Shown: positions 50,035 to 57,674 of the stretch, in pieces
How the letters are laid out: each line of letters starts with the position of its first letter
Numbering within the stretch: position 1 is the first letter of the stretch
From: Nocardioides turkmenicus
GTDB lineage: Bacteria > Actinomycetota > Actinomycetes > Propionibacteriales > Nocardioidaceae
Direction: 5' to 3'
Assembly (NCBI RefSeq): GCF_011045035.1
Contig: NZ_JAALAA010000009.1
Coordinates: 124,001-188,000 of the forward strand
DNA: 64,000 nucleotides
Made by a program: the position numbers and the translations under genes
Notes under the pieces: generated by a model
The model's input: the letters and a program-made list of their open reading frames with translations, nothing else
What the model was told of the DNA's origin: nothing
Database searches by the model: none

Positions 50035-50870
50035 CGGCCTGCCTCCTTCTCGATGAAGGCCACGATCTCGCCCGCGACCAGCTCAGGGTCCGCGGCCACC
50101 ACCCAGTGTCCGCCTTCGATGACCTGTGTGACCAGGGACGACGCGTACGCCCGAGGTGCCTCGGTCTGCAGCGGCACCGTCACGTAGGCGTCGCCGCGCG
50201 GTGCGATCACCAGCACCGGTACGTCGGTAGGCCGCGGCTCCGGCCGCAGCAGCTTGCCGAGGAAGTTGGCGCGGTAGAGCTCGACGCCGTTGACCTGGTC
50301 CTTGGTCGGTCGCGGTCCACCACCGACGAACCGTGCGAGCAGCCCCGAGCGCACCATCGCCTCGGGCAGCAGCGGCAGCTGGAACGCGAACACGTACCAG
50401 GAATGGGCCAGCTGGCGCAGCGAGCTCCCCAGATGGGTCCGCTCGCGCAGCCACGTGGTCGCCATCCCGAGGTCGGGCCCCGAGATCGAGACGTACGTCG
50501 CGAGCCGATGCCGCAGGTCGGGCGAGGTCACCGACTCCCAGGTCTGGATCGAGCCCCAGTCGTGGGCGGCGACGTGCACCGGCGCATCGGGCGAGACGGC
50601 GTCGATGACCGCCTTGAAGTCCGCGGAGAGCTGCGCCAGGCGGTAGCCGGAGGTCGAGTCGGGGACCCCGGACTCCCCCGTGCCGCGTACGTCATAGGCG
50701 ACGACGTGGAAGCGCTCGGCGAGCACCTCGGCGACGCCGTCCCAGACGGAGTGGTTGTCGGGGTAGCCGTGGACGAGCACGACGGTGGCGGCGTCGGCCG
50801 GCCCGCGCTCGTAGACCGCGAGCTGCAGCCCGTCGGTCGTCTCGACCAGCCGTTTGGTCACCTCGGTCAC
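50031..50870 (-). CDS. Alpha/beta hydrolase, first gene of a three-gene operon
   Basis: The 279-residue protein has HGYPDNHSVW as oxyanion/lid motif, DVRGTGESG, the nucleophile region HVAAHDWGSIQTWE (Asp, as in epoxide hydrolases and dehalogenases) and the late GGHWVVAADPE histidine. It is therefore nearer to epoxide hydrolase-like members. The GTG at 50870 has AGGAG upstream. Inverted TGAGAC repeats overlap the promoter. Confidence 0.86.
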   Translation of the reverse strand: MTEVTKRLVETTDGLQLAVYERGPADAATVVLVHGYPDNHSVWDGVAEVLAERFHVVAYDVRGTGESGVPDSTSGYRLAQLSADFKAVIDAVSPDAPVHVAAHDWGSIQTWESVTSPDLRHRLATYVSISGPDLGMATTWLRERTHLGSSLRQLAHSWYVFAFQLPLLPEAMVRSGLLARFVGGGPRPTKDQVNGVELYRANFLGKLLRPEPRPTDVPVLVIAPRGDAYVTVPLQTEAPRAYASSLVTQVIEGGHWVVAADPELVAGEIVAFIEKEAGR

Positions 50871-50892
50871 GTCTCTCCTCCTCCGATCAGAC

Positions 50893-50915
50893 GTCTCACC
50901 ACAGATTAATGAGAC
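50893..50915. promoter_or_regulatory. Operator-like repeat over the hydrolase-operon promoter
   Basis: GTCTCA (50893-50898) and TGAGAC (50910-50915) are perfect inverted arms. On the coding strand, a TTGTTT-17-TTAATC promoter places its -10 between the arms. A TetR-type repressor is likely, but none is encoded beside it. Confidence 0.6.
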
Positions 50916-50965
50916 ACCGTGTCCGCAAACAATAGCAAGCACGAATCAGAGGACCCGGAAATGAC

Positions 50966-51000
50966 CCGGCCCGCCGCAGACATGGTCTGCGGCGGGCCGG
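50966..51000. terminator. Terminator downstream of ndh
   Basis: A perfect 16-bp GC-rich stem (50966-50981 with 50985-51000) has a triloop and lies 18 bases beyond the leftward ndh stop. Confidence 0.85.
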
Positions 51001-51017
51001 TCAGAAGCGGTGGGGAC

Positions 51018-52457
51018 CTACGAGGTGTGGGAGTCGGCGAAGCGCGACTCCTCGGCGGCCTGGTCCTCGAGCTCCTTGCGGCGACGCTCGACCTGCAGGG
51101 CGACCTCGGCCGGATCGTCGATGAGAGCAGCCATGCCCCCAGGCACGCGTTCGAGCGCCTCGCGGGCGAAGATCTGCTGCATCGTGGTGGTGCGCTCGGA
51201 GCGGTCCTTGCCGATGAACGACATCATCCAGTGGAGGGTCGCGGTGAGCCGGTTGCGGAACCCGGTCATGTAGGCCAGGTGGACCAGCAGCCAGCCGAAC
51301 CAGGCGAGGATGCCGGAGAGCTTGAAGCTGCCCATCATCAGGACCGCGTTGAAGCGGGAGATGGTGGCCATCGAGCCCTTGTCGAAGTACTTGAAGTCGC
51401 CCGGCTCCGGCTTGTTCTTCAGGCGAGCCTTGATCGTCTTGGCCGAGTGCTTGCCACCCTGGATCGCGACCTGCGCGACACCAGGCAGGTGGTCGAGGCT
51501 GATCATGTCGCCGACCACGAAGATCTCCGGGTGGCCCGGCAGGGTCAGGTCGGGGTTGACCGCGATCCGGCCGGCACGGTCGAGCTCGGCGCCGGTCTGC
51601 TCGGCGAGGGTCTTGCCCAGCGGCGAGGCCTGCACGCCCGCGGCCCAGATCTTCGCGATCGACCCGATCCGCTCGGTCCGGCCGTCCTTGAACTTCATCT
51701 CGATGCCGAACTCGTCGACGTGGGTGACCATCGCACCGAGGACAACCTCGACACCGGCCTTCTCCAGGGCCTTCTCGGCCTTGGCGCCGAGCTTCTCGCC
51801 GAACGGCGGGAGCACCTGCGGCGCCGCGTCCACGAGGACCACGCGGGCCTTCTCGGACTGGATGTGGGTGAAGTCCTTCTTCAGCACGCGACGGGACAGC
51901 TCGGCGATCTGGCCGGCCATCTCCACACCGGTCGGACCGGCACCGACGACGACGAAGGTGAGCAGGTCGCCGATCGGCTCACCGCGGGAGGCGGTCAGCT
52001 CGGCGATCTCGAACGCACCGAAGATCCGGCCACGCAGCTCGAGGGCGTCGTCGATGGACTTCATGCCGGGGGCGAACTCGGCGAAGTGGTCGTTGCCGAA
52101 GTAGGACTGACCGGCACCGGCGGCGACGATCAGCGAGTCGTAGGGAACGTTGATCTCCTGGTTGAGGACGCTTGCCTTGACCGACTTGGCCTCGGTGTCG
52201 ATCTCGGTGACCTCGCCGAGCAGCACGCTGGCGTTCTTCTGCCGGTGCAGGATGTCCCGGGTCGGCGGAGCGATCTCGCCCTGCGAGAGGATTCCGGTCG
52301 CCACCTGGTAGAGCAGCGGCTGGAACAGGTGATGGGTCGTCTTCGCGATCAAGGTCACCTCGACGTCGTCGCGGCCCTTGAACGCCTTCGCGGAGAAGAG
52401 ACCCCCGAAGCCGGAACCGATGATGACGACCCGGTGCTTTGCCTGGTCCGCTGACAT
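51018..52457 (-). CDS. ndh: Type II NADH dehydrogenase
   Basis: The 479-residue membrane-associated flavoprotein oxidises NADH and reduces quinone without pumping protons. It has the FAD motif VVIIGSGFGGLFSAKAF, the NADH motif FVVVGAGPTGVEMAGQIAEL, and the late FVVGDMISLDHLPGVAQVA. The C-terminal region (LSGILAWFGWLLVHLAYMTG) is the membrane-anchoring helix. It is a single-gene unit with its own terminator. Confidence 0.95.
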   Translation of the reverse strand: MSADQAKHRVVIIGSGFGGLFSAKAFKGRDDVEVTLIAKTTHHLFQPLLYQVATGILSQGEIAPPTRDILHRQKNASVLLGEVTEIDTEAKSVKASVLNQEINVPYDSLIVAAGAGQSYFGNDHFAEFAPGMKSIDDALELRGRIFGAFEIAELTASRGEPIGDLLTFVVVGAGPTGVEMAGQIAELSRRVLKKDFTHIQSEKARVVLVDAAPQVLPPFGEKLGAKAEKALEKAGVEVVLGAMVTHVDEFGIEMKFKDGRTERIGSIAKIWAAGVQASPLGKTLAEQTGAELDRAGRIAVNPDLTLPGHPEIFVVGDMISLDHLPGVAQVAIQGGKHSAKTIKARLKNKPEPGDFKYFDKGSMATISRFNAVLMMGSFKLSGILAWFGWLLVHLAYMTGFRNRLTATLHWMMSFIGKDRSERTTTMQQIFAREALERVPGGMAALIDDPAEVALQVERRRKELEDQAAEESRFADSHTS

Positions 52458-52767
52458 TGCCTAATCCCCTACCTCAATACGAGACCTTTTTGAACGTTCC
52501 ACCCATATTCTGAACCATCCAGGCGGATCTGTTCATTCCCGGGCGCGACTACTTCGTCACAGTTGCCGCACCGCCGGTGCGCATGCGTTTTCGCCGCGTG
52601 TCCGTTACCGAGTCGAAACCGGCTCACTTTAATCTGTGAGGGCGACCGGGACCTTGTGCCCTAGTCGTCCAGGGCCCAGATCGGACACCTTCAAGTGCGG
52701 AAAATTCTTGCAACGAACAGCACACAGACGATCGCGTGCGTTCCGAGCCGCGAGACAGGAGGAGACC
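52458..52767. other. Divergent regulatory region between ndh and the RsbW-like gene
   Basis: No gene is seen. The ndh side contains GAACGTTC (52492-52499) and, on the minus strand, GGAAC followed 14 bases later by CGTATT, reminiscent of an ECF-type promoter. The right side contains CTCAC-N8-GTGAG (52623-52640) with TTTAAT inside, which could be a -10 for the RsbW-like gene. Confidence 0.45.
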
Positions 52768-53712
52768 ATGCCGTTGAGCCGGCCAGCTCTCCTGCTCCGC
52801 ACCGGCTCTCGAGCTGTTCAGGACGCCCGCGCCTGGGTCCGCGCGGCCTGTGAGGAGATCGAGCGCACCGACCTCGTCGAATGTGCCGAGTTCGGCGTCT
52901 CCGAGCTGGTCTCCAACGCGCTCTTCCATGGCACCGCCCCGGTGACGATCCGGATGCGCGGCACCGTCGACCACCCTCGGGTCGAGATCCGGGACGCCTC
53001 GACCGAGCCGCCGCTGCTGCCGGTCCCGCTCGCCCTCGACGACGAGGAGGAGGTCCTGCTGACGGTCGGCCGCGGCCTCTCGATCGTGGCCAGCGTCTCC
53101 GACGCCTGGGGCGCCGACATCGACGCGTCCGGCAAGACCGTCTGGTTCACCCCCGCGTCCGAGATCGACGAGGGCGACGGCGTCGAGGGCGTGATCACCG
53201 GCCCTGTCGGCGCACCACCGAAGCCCGAGCGCCTCGGCTCCGACACCGTCGACGTGAGCATCCTCGGCGTACCCCTCGCCCTCTACAAGGGCTTCCAGCA
53301 CCACTTCCGCGAGCTGAGGCGAGAGGTACGCCTCCTCTCGCTCGCCCACGCCGACGACTACCCGCTCGCAGCCAGCCTCTCGGCTCTGTTCGGTTCGCTG
53401 GAGCGCCAGCTCCTCGACGGGCTCGGCCACGGCCAGCTCTCCGGCGTGATCGGCCACGGCCCCGGCAGCGACCGGGAGACGGCCGACCTGCACGTACGCA
53501 TGCCGCGATCCGCCGCCGAGACGATGCGCCGCTTCCTCGACATGCTCGACCTCATCGACGAGTTCTGCCGCCAGGAGCGGCTGCTCGTGCTGGCCCGCTC
53601 TCCCGAGCAGGTCGCCTTCCAGCGCTGGTTCCTCGGCGAATACCTCACCCAGGCCGCCGGCGGCCGCCCCACCCGGTGGAGTGCGGCCCAGATGGCCGGT
53701 CCCCGCTTCTAG
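52768..53712 (+). CDS. RsbW-like ATP-binding protein with extra C-terminal region
   Basis: The 314-residue protein has an N-terminal HATPase domain of anti-sigma-factor type, with the N box FGVSELVSNALFHG and the G2 box VGRGLSIVASVSDAWG. Residues about 155-314 form an additional helical region not usual in RsbW. The ATG has AGGAGG upstream. No sigma factor or anti-anti-sigma gene is adjacent, so the partner is unknown; it may act in a general-stress or SpoIIAB-like switch. Confidence 0.78.
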   Translation: MPLSRPALLLRTGSRAVQDARAWVRAACEEIERTDLVECAEFGVSELVSNALFHGTAPVTIRMRGTVDHPRVEIRDASTEPPLLPVPLALDDEEEVLLTVGRGLSIVASVSDAWGADIDASGKTVWFTPASEIDEGDGVEGVITGPVGAPPKPERLGSDTVDVSILGVPLALYKGFQHHFRELRREVRLLSLAHADDYPLAASLSALFGSLERQLLDGLGHGQLSGVIGHGPGSDRETADLHVRMPRSAAETMRRFLDMLDLIDEFCRQERLLVLARSPEQVAFQRWFLGEYLTQAAGGRPTRWSAAQMAGPRF

Positions 53713-53731
53713 AACCCGTACGCTGTTCCGC

Positions 53732-54208
53732 GTGCTGCGTGAGCATGGCGACCTGCTCGCCCCCATCGCCGCCGGCGGAGCGCTCGGCTCGCTCGCCCGC
53801 TGGGGGCTCGCGACGGCTCTCCCCCACGGTGATGGCGCCTGGCCGTGGGCGACCTTCCTCGCCAACGTCTCCGGTTGCCTGCTGTTGGGTGTGCTGATGG
53901 CGTTCGTGCTGGGCCCGTGGTCTGCGGTCCCGTTCTGGGGCCGCTACCTGCGCCCGTTCCTGGGCGTCGGCGTCCTCGGCGGCTACACCACGTTCTCGAC
54001 CTACGAGCTCGAGACCTTCGACCTGGCCGGGCCCGCACCCGTGCTTGCGATGCTCTACCTGCTCGTCTCGGTCGTCGCCGGGGTCGGCGCCGCCTGGCTC
54101 GGGCTCACGCTCGGCCGGGTCGTCGTGCTCGACAGCGGCCGGGAGGTCGTGGTCGGCGGGGTCGATCCCGACCTCGACCCCGACCCCGCCCAGGAGGAGG
54201 GTCGATGA
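53732..54208 (+). CDS. crcB: Fluoride channel subunit CrcB/Fluc, copy 1
   Basis: The 158-residue protein has four hydrophobic helices and Fluc motifs (GGALGSLARWGL, GVGVLGGYTTFSTYELE). An acidic C-terminal tail follows the last helix. The GTG lies 7 bases after TACGCT (53719-53724), suggesting leaderless initiation. The stop overlaps the next crcB (ATGA); the two products probably form a heterodimeric fluoride channel. Confidence 0.92.
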   Translation: MLREHGDLLAPIAAGGALGSLARWGLATALPHGDGAWPWATFLANVSGCLLLGVLMAFVLGPWSAVPFWGRYLRPFLGVGVLGGYTTFSTYELETFDLAGPAPVLAMLYLLVSVVAGVGAAWLGLTLGRVVVLDSGREVVVGGVDPDLDPDPAQEEGR

Positions 54209-54570
54209 CCGCCCTGCTCGTCCTGCTCGGCGGCGCGATCGGCGCACCGGCCCGCTACCTGACCGACCTCTACGTCCGCGAGCGGACCGGCACGGACTTC
54301 CCTTGGGGGACGATGGCGGTCAACGCCGTCGGCTCCCTGCTGCTCGGGCTGCTGGCCGGCGCGGCCGCGGGCGGCGTACTTCCCGGGTGGGTGCTCACCC
54401 TGGTCGGCACCGGGTTCTGCGGAGCGCTGACGACGTTCTCGACCTTCTCCTACGAGACCGTCCGGCTGGCCGAGAACGGCCAGTGGCGGTCGGCCGCCCT
54501 GAACGTCCTCGGCTCCCTCGCGATCGGGACCGCCGCGGTCAGCCTCGGTTACCTCCTGATGCATCACTGA
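54205..54570 (+). CDS. crcB: Fluoride channel subunit CrcB/Fluc, copy 2
   Basis: The 121-residue protein has the Fluc signatures GGAIGAPARYLTDLYV, the pore Asn in MAVNAVGSLLLG and the Phe-box GFCGALTTFSTFSYE. The ATG overlaps the first crcB stop and has an AGGAGG sequence upstream. Tandem, unequal crcB genes are typical of actinobacterial heterodimeric channels. Confidence 0.94.
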   Translation: MTALLVLLGGAIGAPARYLTDLYVRERTGTDFPWGTMAVNAVGSLLLGLLAGAAAGGVLPGWVLTLVGTGFCGALTTFSTFSYETVRLAENGQWRSAALNVLGSLAIGTAAVSLGYLLMHH

Positions 54571-54573
54571 GCT

Positions 54574-54691
54574 CCAGCGTTGGAGCGCCCCTCGTCTGGA
54601 CGCAGCGGAGCGAGGAGCGAAGCGACGAGCGCAGCGGAGGAAGACGAGGGTCAAGCGGAAGCGCTGCGCGAATTGCGAAGCAATCGCAAAT
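54574..54691. repeat. 118-bp interspersed repeat B, copy 1
   Basis: This sequence recurs in inverted orientation at 56748-56865 with about seven mismatches over 118 bases. One end (CCAGCGTTGG) is palindromic; the other (ATTGCGAAGCAAT) forms a small hairpin. It fills the gap between the converging crcB2 and metallopeptidase genes and ends 2 bases from the latter's stop codon. Confidence 0.88.
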
Positions 54692-54693
54692 AG

Positions 54694-55050
54694 TCAAGCC
54701 CAGCCGAGCTCGTGGAGCTTCTCGTCGTCGATGCCGAAGTGGTGGGCGATCTCGTGGATCACGGTGATGCGGATCTCGGCAGCCAGGTCGTCCTCGTCCA
54801 CGCACATCTGCTGGAGCGGCTGGCGGAAGATGAAGACGCGATCCGGCAGGGTGAGCCCGTAGAGGTCGTTGCGGTCGGTCAGCGCCACGCCGTCGTAGAG
54901 CCCGAGGGTGTCCTGCGGCTCGCTCTCCGGCGGCCACTCCTCGACGAGGACGACGAGGTTGTGCACCTGGGCGGCCAGCTCGTCCGGGATCGCGTCGAGC
55001 GCCTGATCCACGAGTGCGTCGAAGCGCTCTGGACTTATCTCAATCCCCAC
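54694..55050 (-). CDS. Small zincin metallopeptidase
   Basis: The 118-residue protein has the zinc motif HEIAHHFGIDDEKLHELGW (HExxH with a third ligand region) and the N-terminal SPERFDALVDQALDAIP of the minimal zincin-1 family. It is cytosolic by sequence. Members are widespread, but their substrates are unknown. It sits next to a WhiB7-like gene. Confidence 0.88.
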   Translation of the reverse strand: MGIEISPERFDALVDQALDAIPDELAAQVHNLVVLVEEWPPESEPQDTLGLYDGVALTDRNDLYGLTLPDRVFIFRQPLQQMCVDEDDLAAEIRITVIHEIAHHFGIDDEKLHELGWA

Positions 55051-55080
55051 AGGAGCTATTCTGCCGGGTGACAGATACAG

Positions 55081-55428
55081 CTACGCAACTGCTTCCGACG
55101 TATTTTTCCGCAGGTTTGCGCGAGCCTGGCGTTCCAGGTCCCGCTGGTGGAGCTCTCCGTTGCGCGGACGGCCGCGAGTGCGCTTGCGAGCGACCACGAT
55201 CCCCTCGTAGAAGACCTCGCCTCCCCACACCCCGTGCGGCTCCTGGCGGGCGATCGCACCCTGCAGGCAGGAACGCTGCAGCGGACACGTACGACACAGC
55301 TCTTTGGCCCGGTCAGCGTCGGCGCTGGTCGCAGCGAACCACAGATCACCGTCCTCGATCGCGCACGGCAGCTCGCTCCAGTGCACGCCGGACGTCTCCC
55401 TCTCCGTCGCCACAGGCGAAACAGTCAT
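55081..55428 (-). CDS. WhiB-family iron-sulfur regulator, WhiB7-like
   Basis: The 115-residue protein has four Wbl cysteines (LPC, then LCRTCPLQRSC) for a [4Fe-4S] cluster, the EPHGVWGGEVFYEG turn and the AT-hook KRTRGRPRN. The combination GVWGGE with RGRPR is characteristic of WhiB7, which activates intrinsic antibiotic-resistance genes with SigA. The start MTVSPVATE is chosen by comparison. Its typical WhiB7 neighbours (uvrD2-type helicase) are absent, and the ~210-base upstream leader could host attenuation as in other whiB7 genes. Confidence 0.83.
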   Translation of the reverse strand: MTVSPVATERETSGVHWSELPCAIEDGDLWFAATSADADRAKELCRTCPLQRSCLQGAIARQEPHGVWGGEVFYEGIVVARKRTRGRPRNGELHQRDLERQARANLRKNTSEAVA

Positions 55429-55638
55429 CTCAATCCCATCCCCTCGCTGATCCCCGTCGTCAGGGATACCCACAGAAGAGGGTGGCCGGATGGCCTGTCA
55501 GTTTTCTGTCAATAGGCAGGTGCTTGGAGCGGTCACGCAGAGTTGAGGTGTCATCTACATCAGGGGATTCCACAAGTTCGCGACCCTGCTGGTACAAACT
55601 GTCCACACTAGAGGGAGGAAGGGCTAGGGTTTGCGACC

Positions 55639-56748
55639 ATGCGCTCAATGAGAAGGGCCTCGGCGTCCATCACCGTGGGCCACCGACCCGTGGAGGACTT
55701 CCACCGACGGATGGCGCATGATCCCAACAGCCGAGCCATCGCCTCGGAGAGCCGCGACTGGCTGCTGGTGAAGTCGCTCCTTCAGCCGGGTGAGGTCCAG
55801 TGGGCTCGGGTCGCGGTCAAGTTCCCCCACGAGGGGAATGCGTCGGGCCACGCGTTCCTGACCGACCGCCGGGTGATGTTCGAGTTCCACGAGCGCGTCT
55901 TCTCGGTCAACCTCGCCGTGGTCACCTTCATCGGTGTCCCGCCGCCGCCCAGCCTGGGCGACTTCATCATCGAGGCCCTGGTGCCCGGGTCGTCCTACTC
56001 GACGACGATGAAGATCCGGGACAAGGACGCCTTCCACGACTTCTTCCCGACGCTCGACTACGCCGCCCGGGCCGCCGGCGCGCAGCTCAACGTCGATGCC
56101 AGCTGGGGTGGCGAGTACGGCGGCGGCAACGCCTACGGTCAGCCCGTCCCCACCAACAGCTACGGCGTGGCTCCCGCTCCGGGTTCCTACCCGCCCCCGG
56201 GATCCGCCTACCCGAACACCGGCTCCTACTACCCCAACCAGGGCCAGTACGGCACCAACACCGGCGCCTACGGCCAGGCACCGAACACCGGCGCCCAGCG
56301 CGCCGTCGGCAGCGCCTACGGTGGCCAGCAGCGCGCCCGCGAGGAGGCCGCGCTGGTCGAGGCCAACCTCGCCCACGCGCTCCCCGCCTTCCTGCACGAG
56401 GGCGAGTCGATCGTGGCCGGCGCCGACATGATCCAGAACATGACCGACGTCGAGATGAAGGTGATGGCCACCGATTCACGCCTGATCGTCGTCGAGGGCA
56501 ACATCCTCTGGGCCTCCCCGCTCGAGCACACCCACGTCATCTACGCCGGCGGCGAGCGCAGCCACCTGCGCCTGCTGACCGACCGGGTCACCGAGACCAT
56601 GGCCCTCACGCCGGGACCGCCCAGTGCCAATCCCTCCGACGGCCGCCGTCTCGTGCTGCGTACGCTGCGCGACGCCGCTGCCGGCGAGCAGCTGCACAAC
56701 CACCTGACCACCAACGGTGGCCAGGTCTTCGACGCCTGGCCTGAGTAA
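55639..56748 (+). CDS. Protein with two PH-like regions joined by a Tyr/Pro/Gly/Asn-rich linker
   Basis: I do not recognise the whole 369-residue protein. Residues about 35-150 (ASGHAFLTDRRVMFEFHERV) and about 240-365 (MKVMATDSRLIVVEGNILWA) look like related PH-like beta-sandwich domains. Between them, residues about 150-232 form a low-complexity linker with repeats such as NTGSYYPNQGQYGTNTGAYG. There is no signal peptide or membrane helix. The ATG follows TAGGGT (55625-55630) by 8 bases. The last base of the stop codon is the first base of repeat B. Confidence 0.75.
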   Translation: MRSMRRASASITVGHRPVEDFHRRMAHDPNSRAIASESRDWLLVKSLLQPGEVQWARVAVKFPHEGNASGHAFLTDRRVMFEFHERVFSVNLAVVTFIGVPPPPSLGDFIIEALVPGSSYSTTMKIRDKDAFHDFFPTLDYAARAAGAQLNVDASWGGEYGGGNAYGQPVPTNSYGVAPAPGSYPPPGSAYPNTGSYYPNQGQYGTNTGAYGQAPNTGAQRAVGSAYGGQQRAREEAALVEANLAHALPAFLHEGESIVAGADMIQNMTDVEMKVMATDSRLIVVEGNILWASPLEHTHVIYAGGERSHLRLLTDRVTETMALTPGPPSANPSDGRRLVLRTLRDAAAGEQLHNHLTTNGGQVFDAWPE

Positions 56749-56865
56749 TTTGCGATTGCTCCGCAATTCGCGCAGCGCTTCCGCTTGACCCTCGTCTTCC
56801 TCCGCTCCGTTCGTCGCTGCGCTCCTCACTGCGCTGCGTCCAGACGAGGGGCGCTCCAGCGCTGG
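56748..56865. repeat. 118-bp interspersed repeat B, copy 2
   Basis: This copy is inverted relative to copy 1 at 54574-54691. It begins on the last base of the preceding stop codon. In each copy the same end faces the stop codon of the gene reading into it. The pair encloses a 2056-base segment. Confidence 0.88.
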
Positions 56866-56891
56866 GTTCAGATGTAGCGGTCGCAAATGAG

Positions 56892-56924
56892 CGAGAGCCC
56901 CAGCCGTTTCGGCTGGGGCTCTCG
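56892..56924. terminator. Bidirectional terminator
   Basis: A perfect 15-bp stem (56892-56906 with 56910-56924) has a TTT loop, between the converging PH-like gene and the Gln-rich membrane protein gene. Confidence 0.87.
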
Positions 56925-56939
56925 TCTATGTGCTGTGGA

Positions 56940-57674
56940 TCAGTCCTGCGGGTTGAAGAACAGGCCGAGGGCGACCGCCCAGACGACGTGCCACAGGTAG
57001 ACACCCAGGACGGTGCCCCACCCGAGGTTGATCGAGAAGAAGCCCGGGTCGATGCCGATGACATCCTCCGGGTGGAGGGCCGGGATCCACCAACCGCAGG
57101 AGGCGGTGGCGAGGAACATGCCCATGCCGAGCGAACGCGCGAGGTTGCTCGAGGTGGTGTGGGTCTTGCCGAGCCACGGGAAGATCACCAGGGCGTAGGC
57201 GAGCGCGAAGACCATGCCGTTGAAGTAGTGGAAGCCCATACCAGCGAACCACTGCGAGACGGCGAAGCCGGCCTCGTTGGCGGTGGCGTTCGGCGTGAGG
57301 ATGACGCCGTTGAAGAACGCGAAGTCCAGCGGGCCCTCCATGATGCCGAGGCCGTAGATCCAGTAGCCGAACATCGTGGCGAGCTGGGTGGCACCGAAGC
57401 CGGCGACGAGCGCACCGATGAGACGGTTGTTGTTGACGAACTGAGGCCAGTGCGTGCCGGTGGTCTGCGCCATCACGGCCGGCTGCTGGATCGCCGGCTC
57501 CTGGTACTGCGGCTGGGCCTGAGACTGCTGCGGACGCTGGTCCCACCCGAGGGCGGAGGGCTGCTGCTGCGCCGGCGCGGCCGGGGTGCGGTAGGCACCG
57601 TTCGTCTGCATCCGTGACGCAAGCTCGTCCGCACTCGCCGCATGGGGCGGCCGATGCGGGTAGTACGACGACAT
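56940..57674 (-). CDS. Membrane protein with Gln/Pro-rich N-terminal tail, unknown function
   Basis: The 244-residue protein starts with a ~75-residue cytosolic tail rich in Gln, Pro and Ala (SAQPQ-type repeats such as QQSQAQPQYQEPAIQQP). Five or so hydrophobic segments follow (LIGALVAGFGATQLATMFGY, GMVFALAYALVIFPWLG). I recognise no family. AGGAGG lies 8 bases upstream of the ATG. The conserved-looking loops GFHYFNGM and GFFSINLGWGTVLGVYLWH may be functional. Confidence 0.72.
   Translation of the reverse strand: MSSYYPHRPPHAASADELASRMQTNGAYRTPAAPAQQQPSALGWDQRPQQSQAQPQYQEPAIQQPAVMAQTTGTHWPQFVNNNRLIGALVAGFGATQLATMFGYWIYGLGIMEGPLDFAFFNGVILTPNATANEAGFAVSQWFAGMGFHYFNGMVFALAYALVIFPWLGKTHTTSSNLARSLGMGMFLATASCGWWIPALHPEDVIGIDPGFFSINLGWGTVLGVYLWHVVWAVALGLFFNPQD

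Noticed and set aside
52458..52640. Rex (NADH-sensing) operator upstream of ndh
   Set aside because: CTCAC-N8-GTGAG has suitable spacing, but it lacks the TTGTG/CACAA arms and is nearer to the RsbW-like gene.
53600..53731. Fluoride riboswitch before the crcB pair
   Set aside because: The upstream bases are the end of the RsbW-like coding region, the first crcB appears leaderless, and no riboswitch-like fold is visible.
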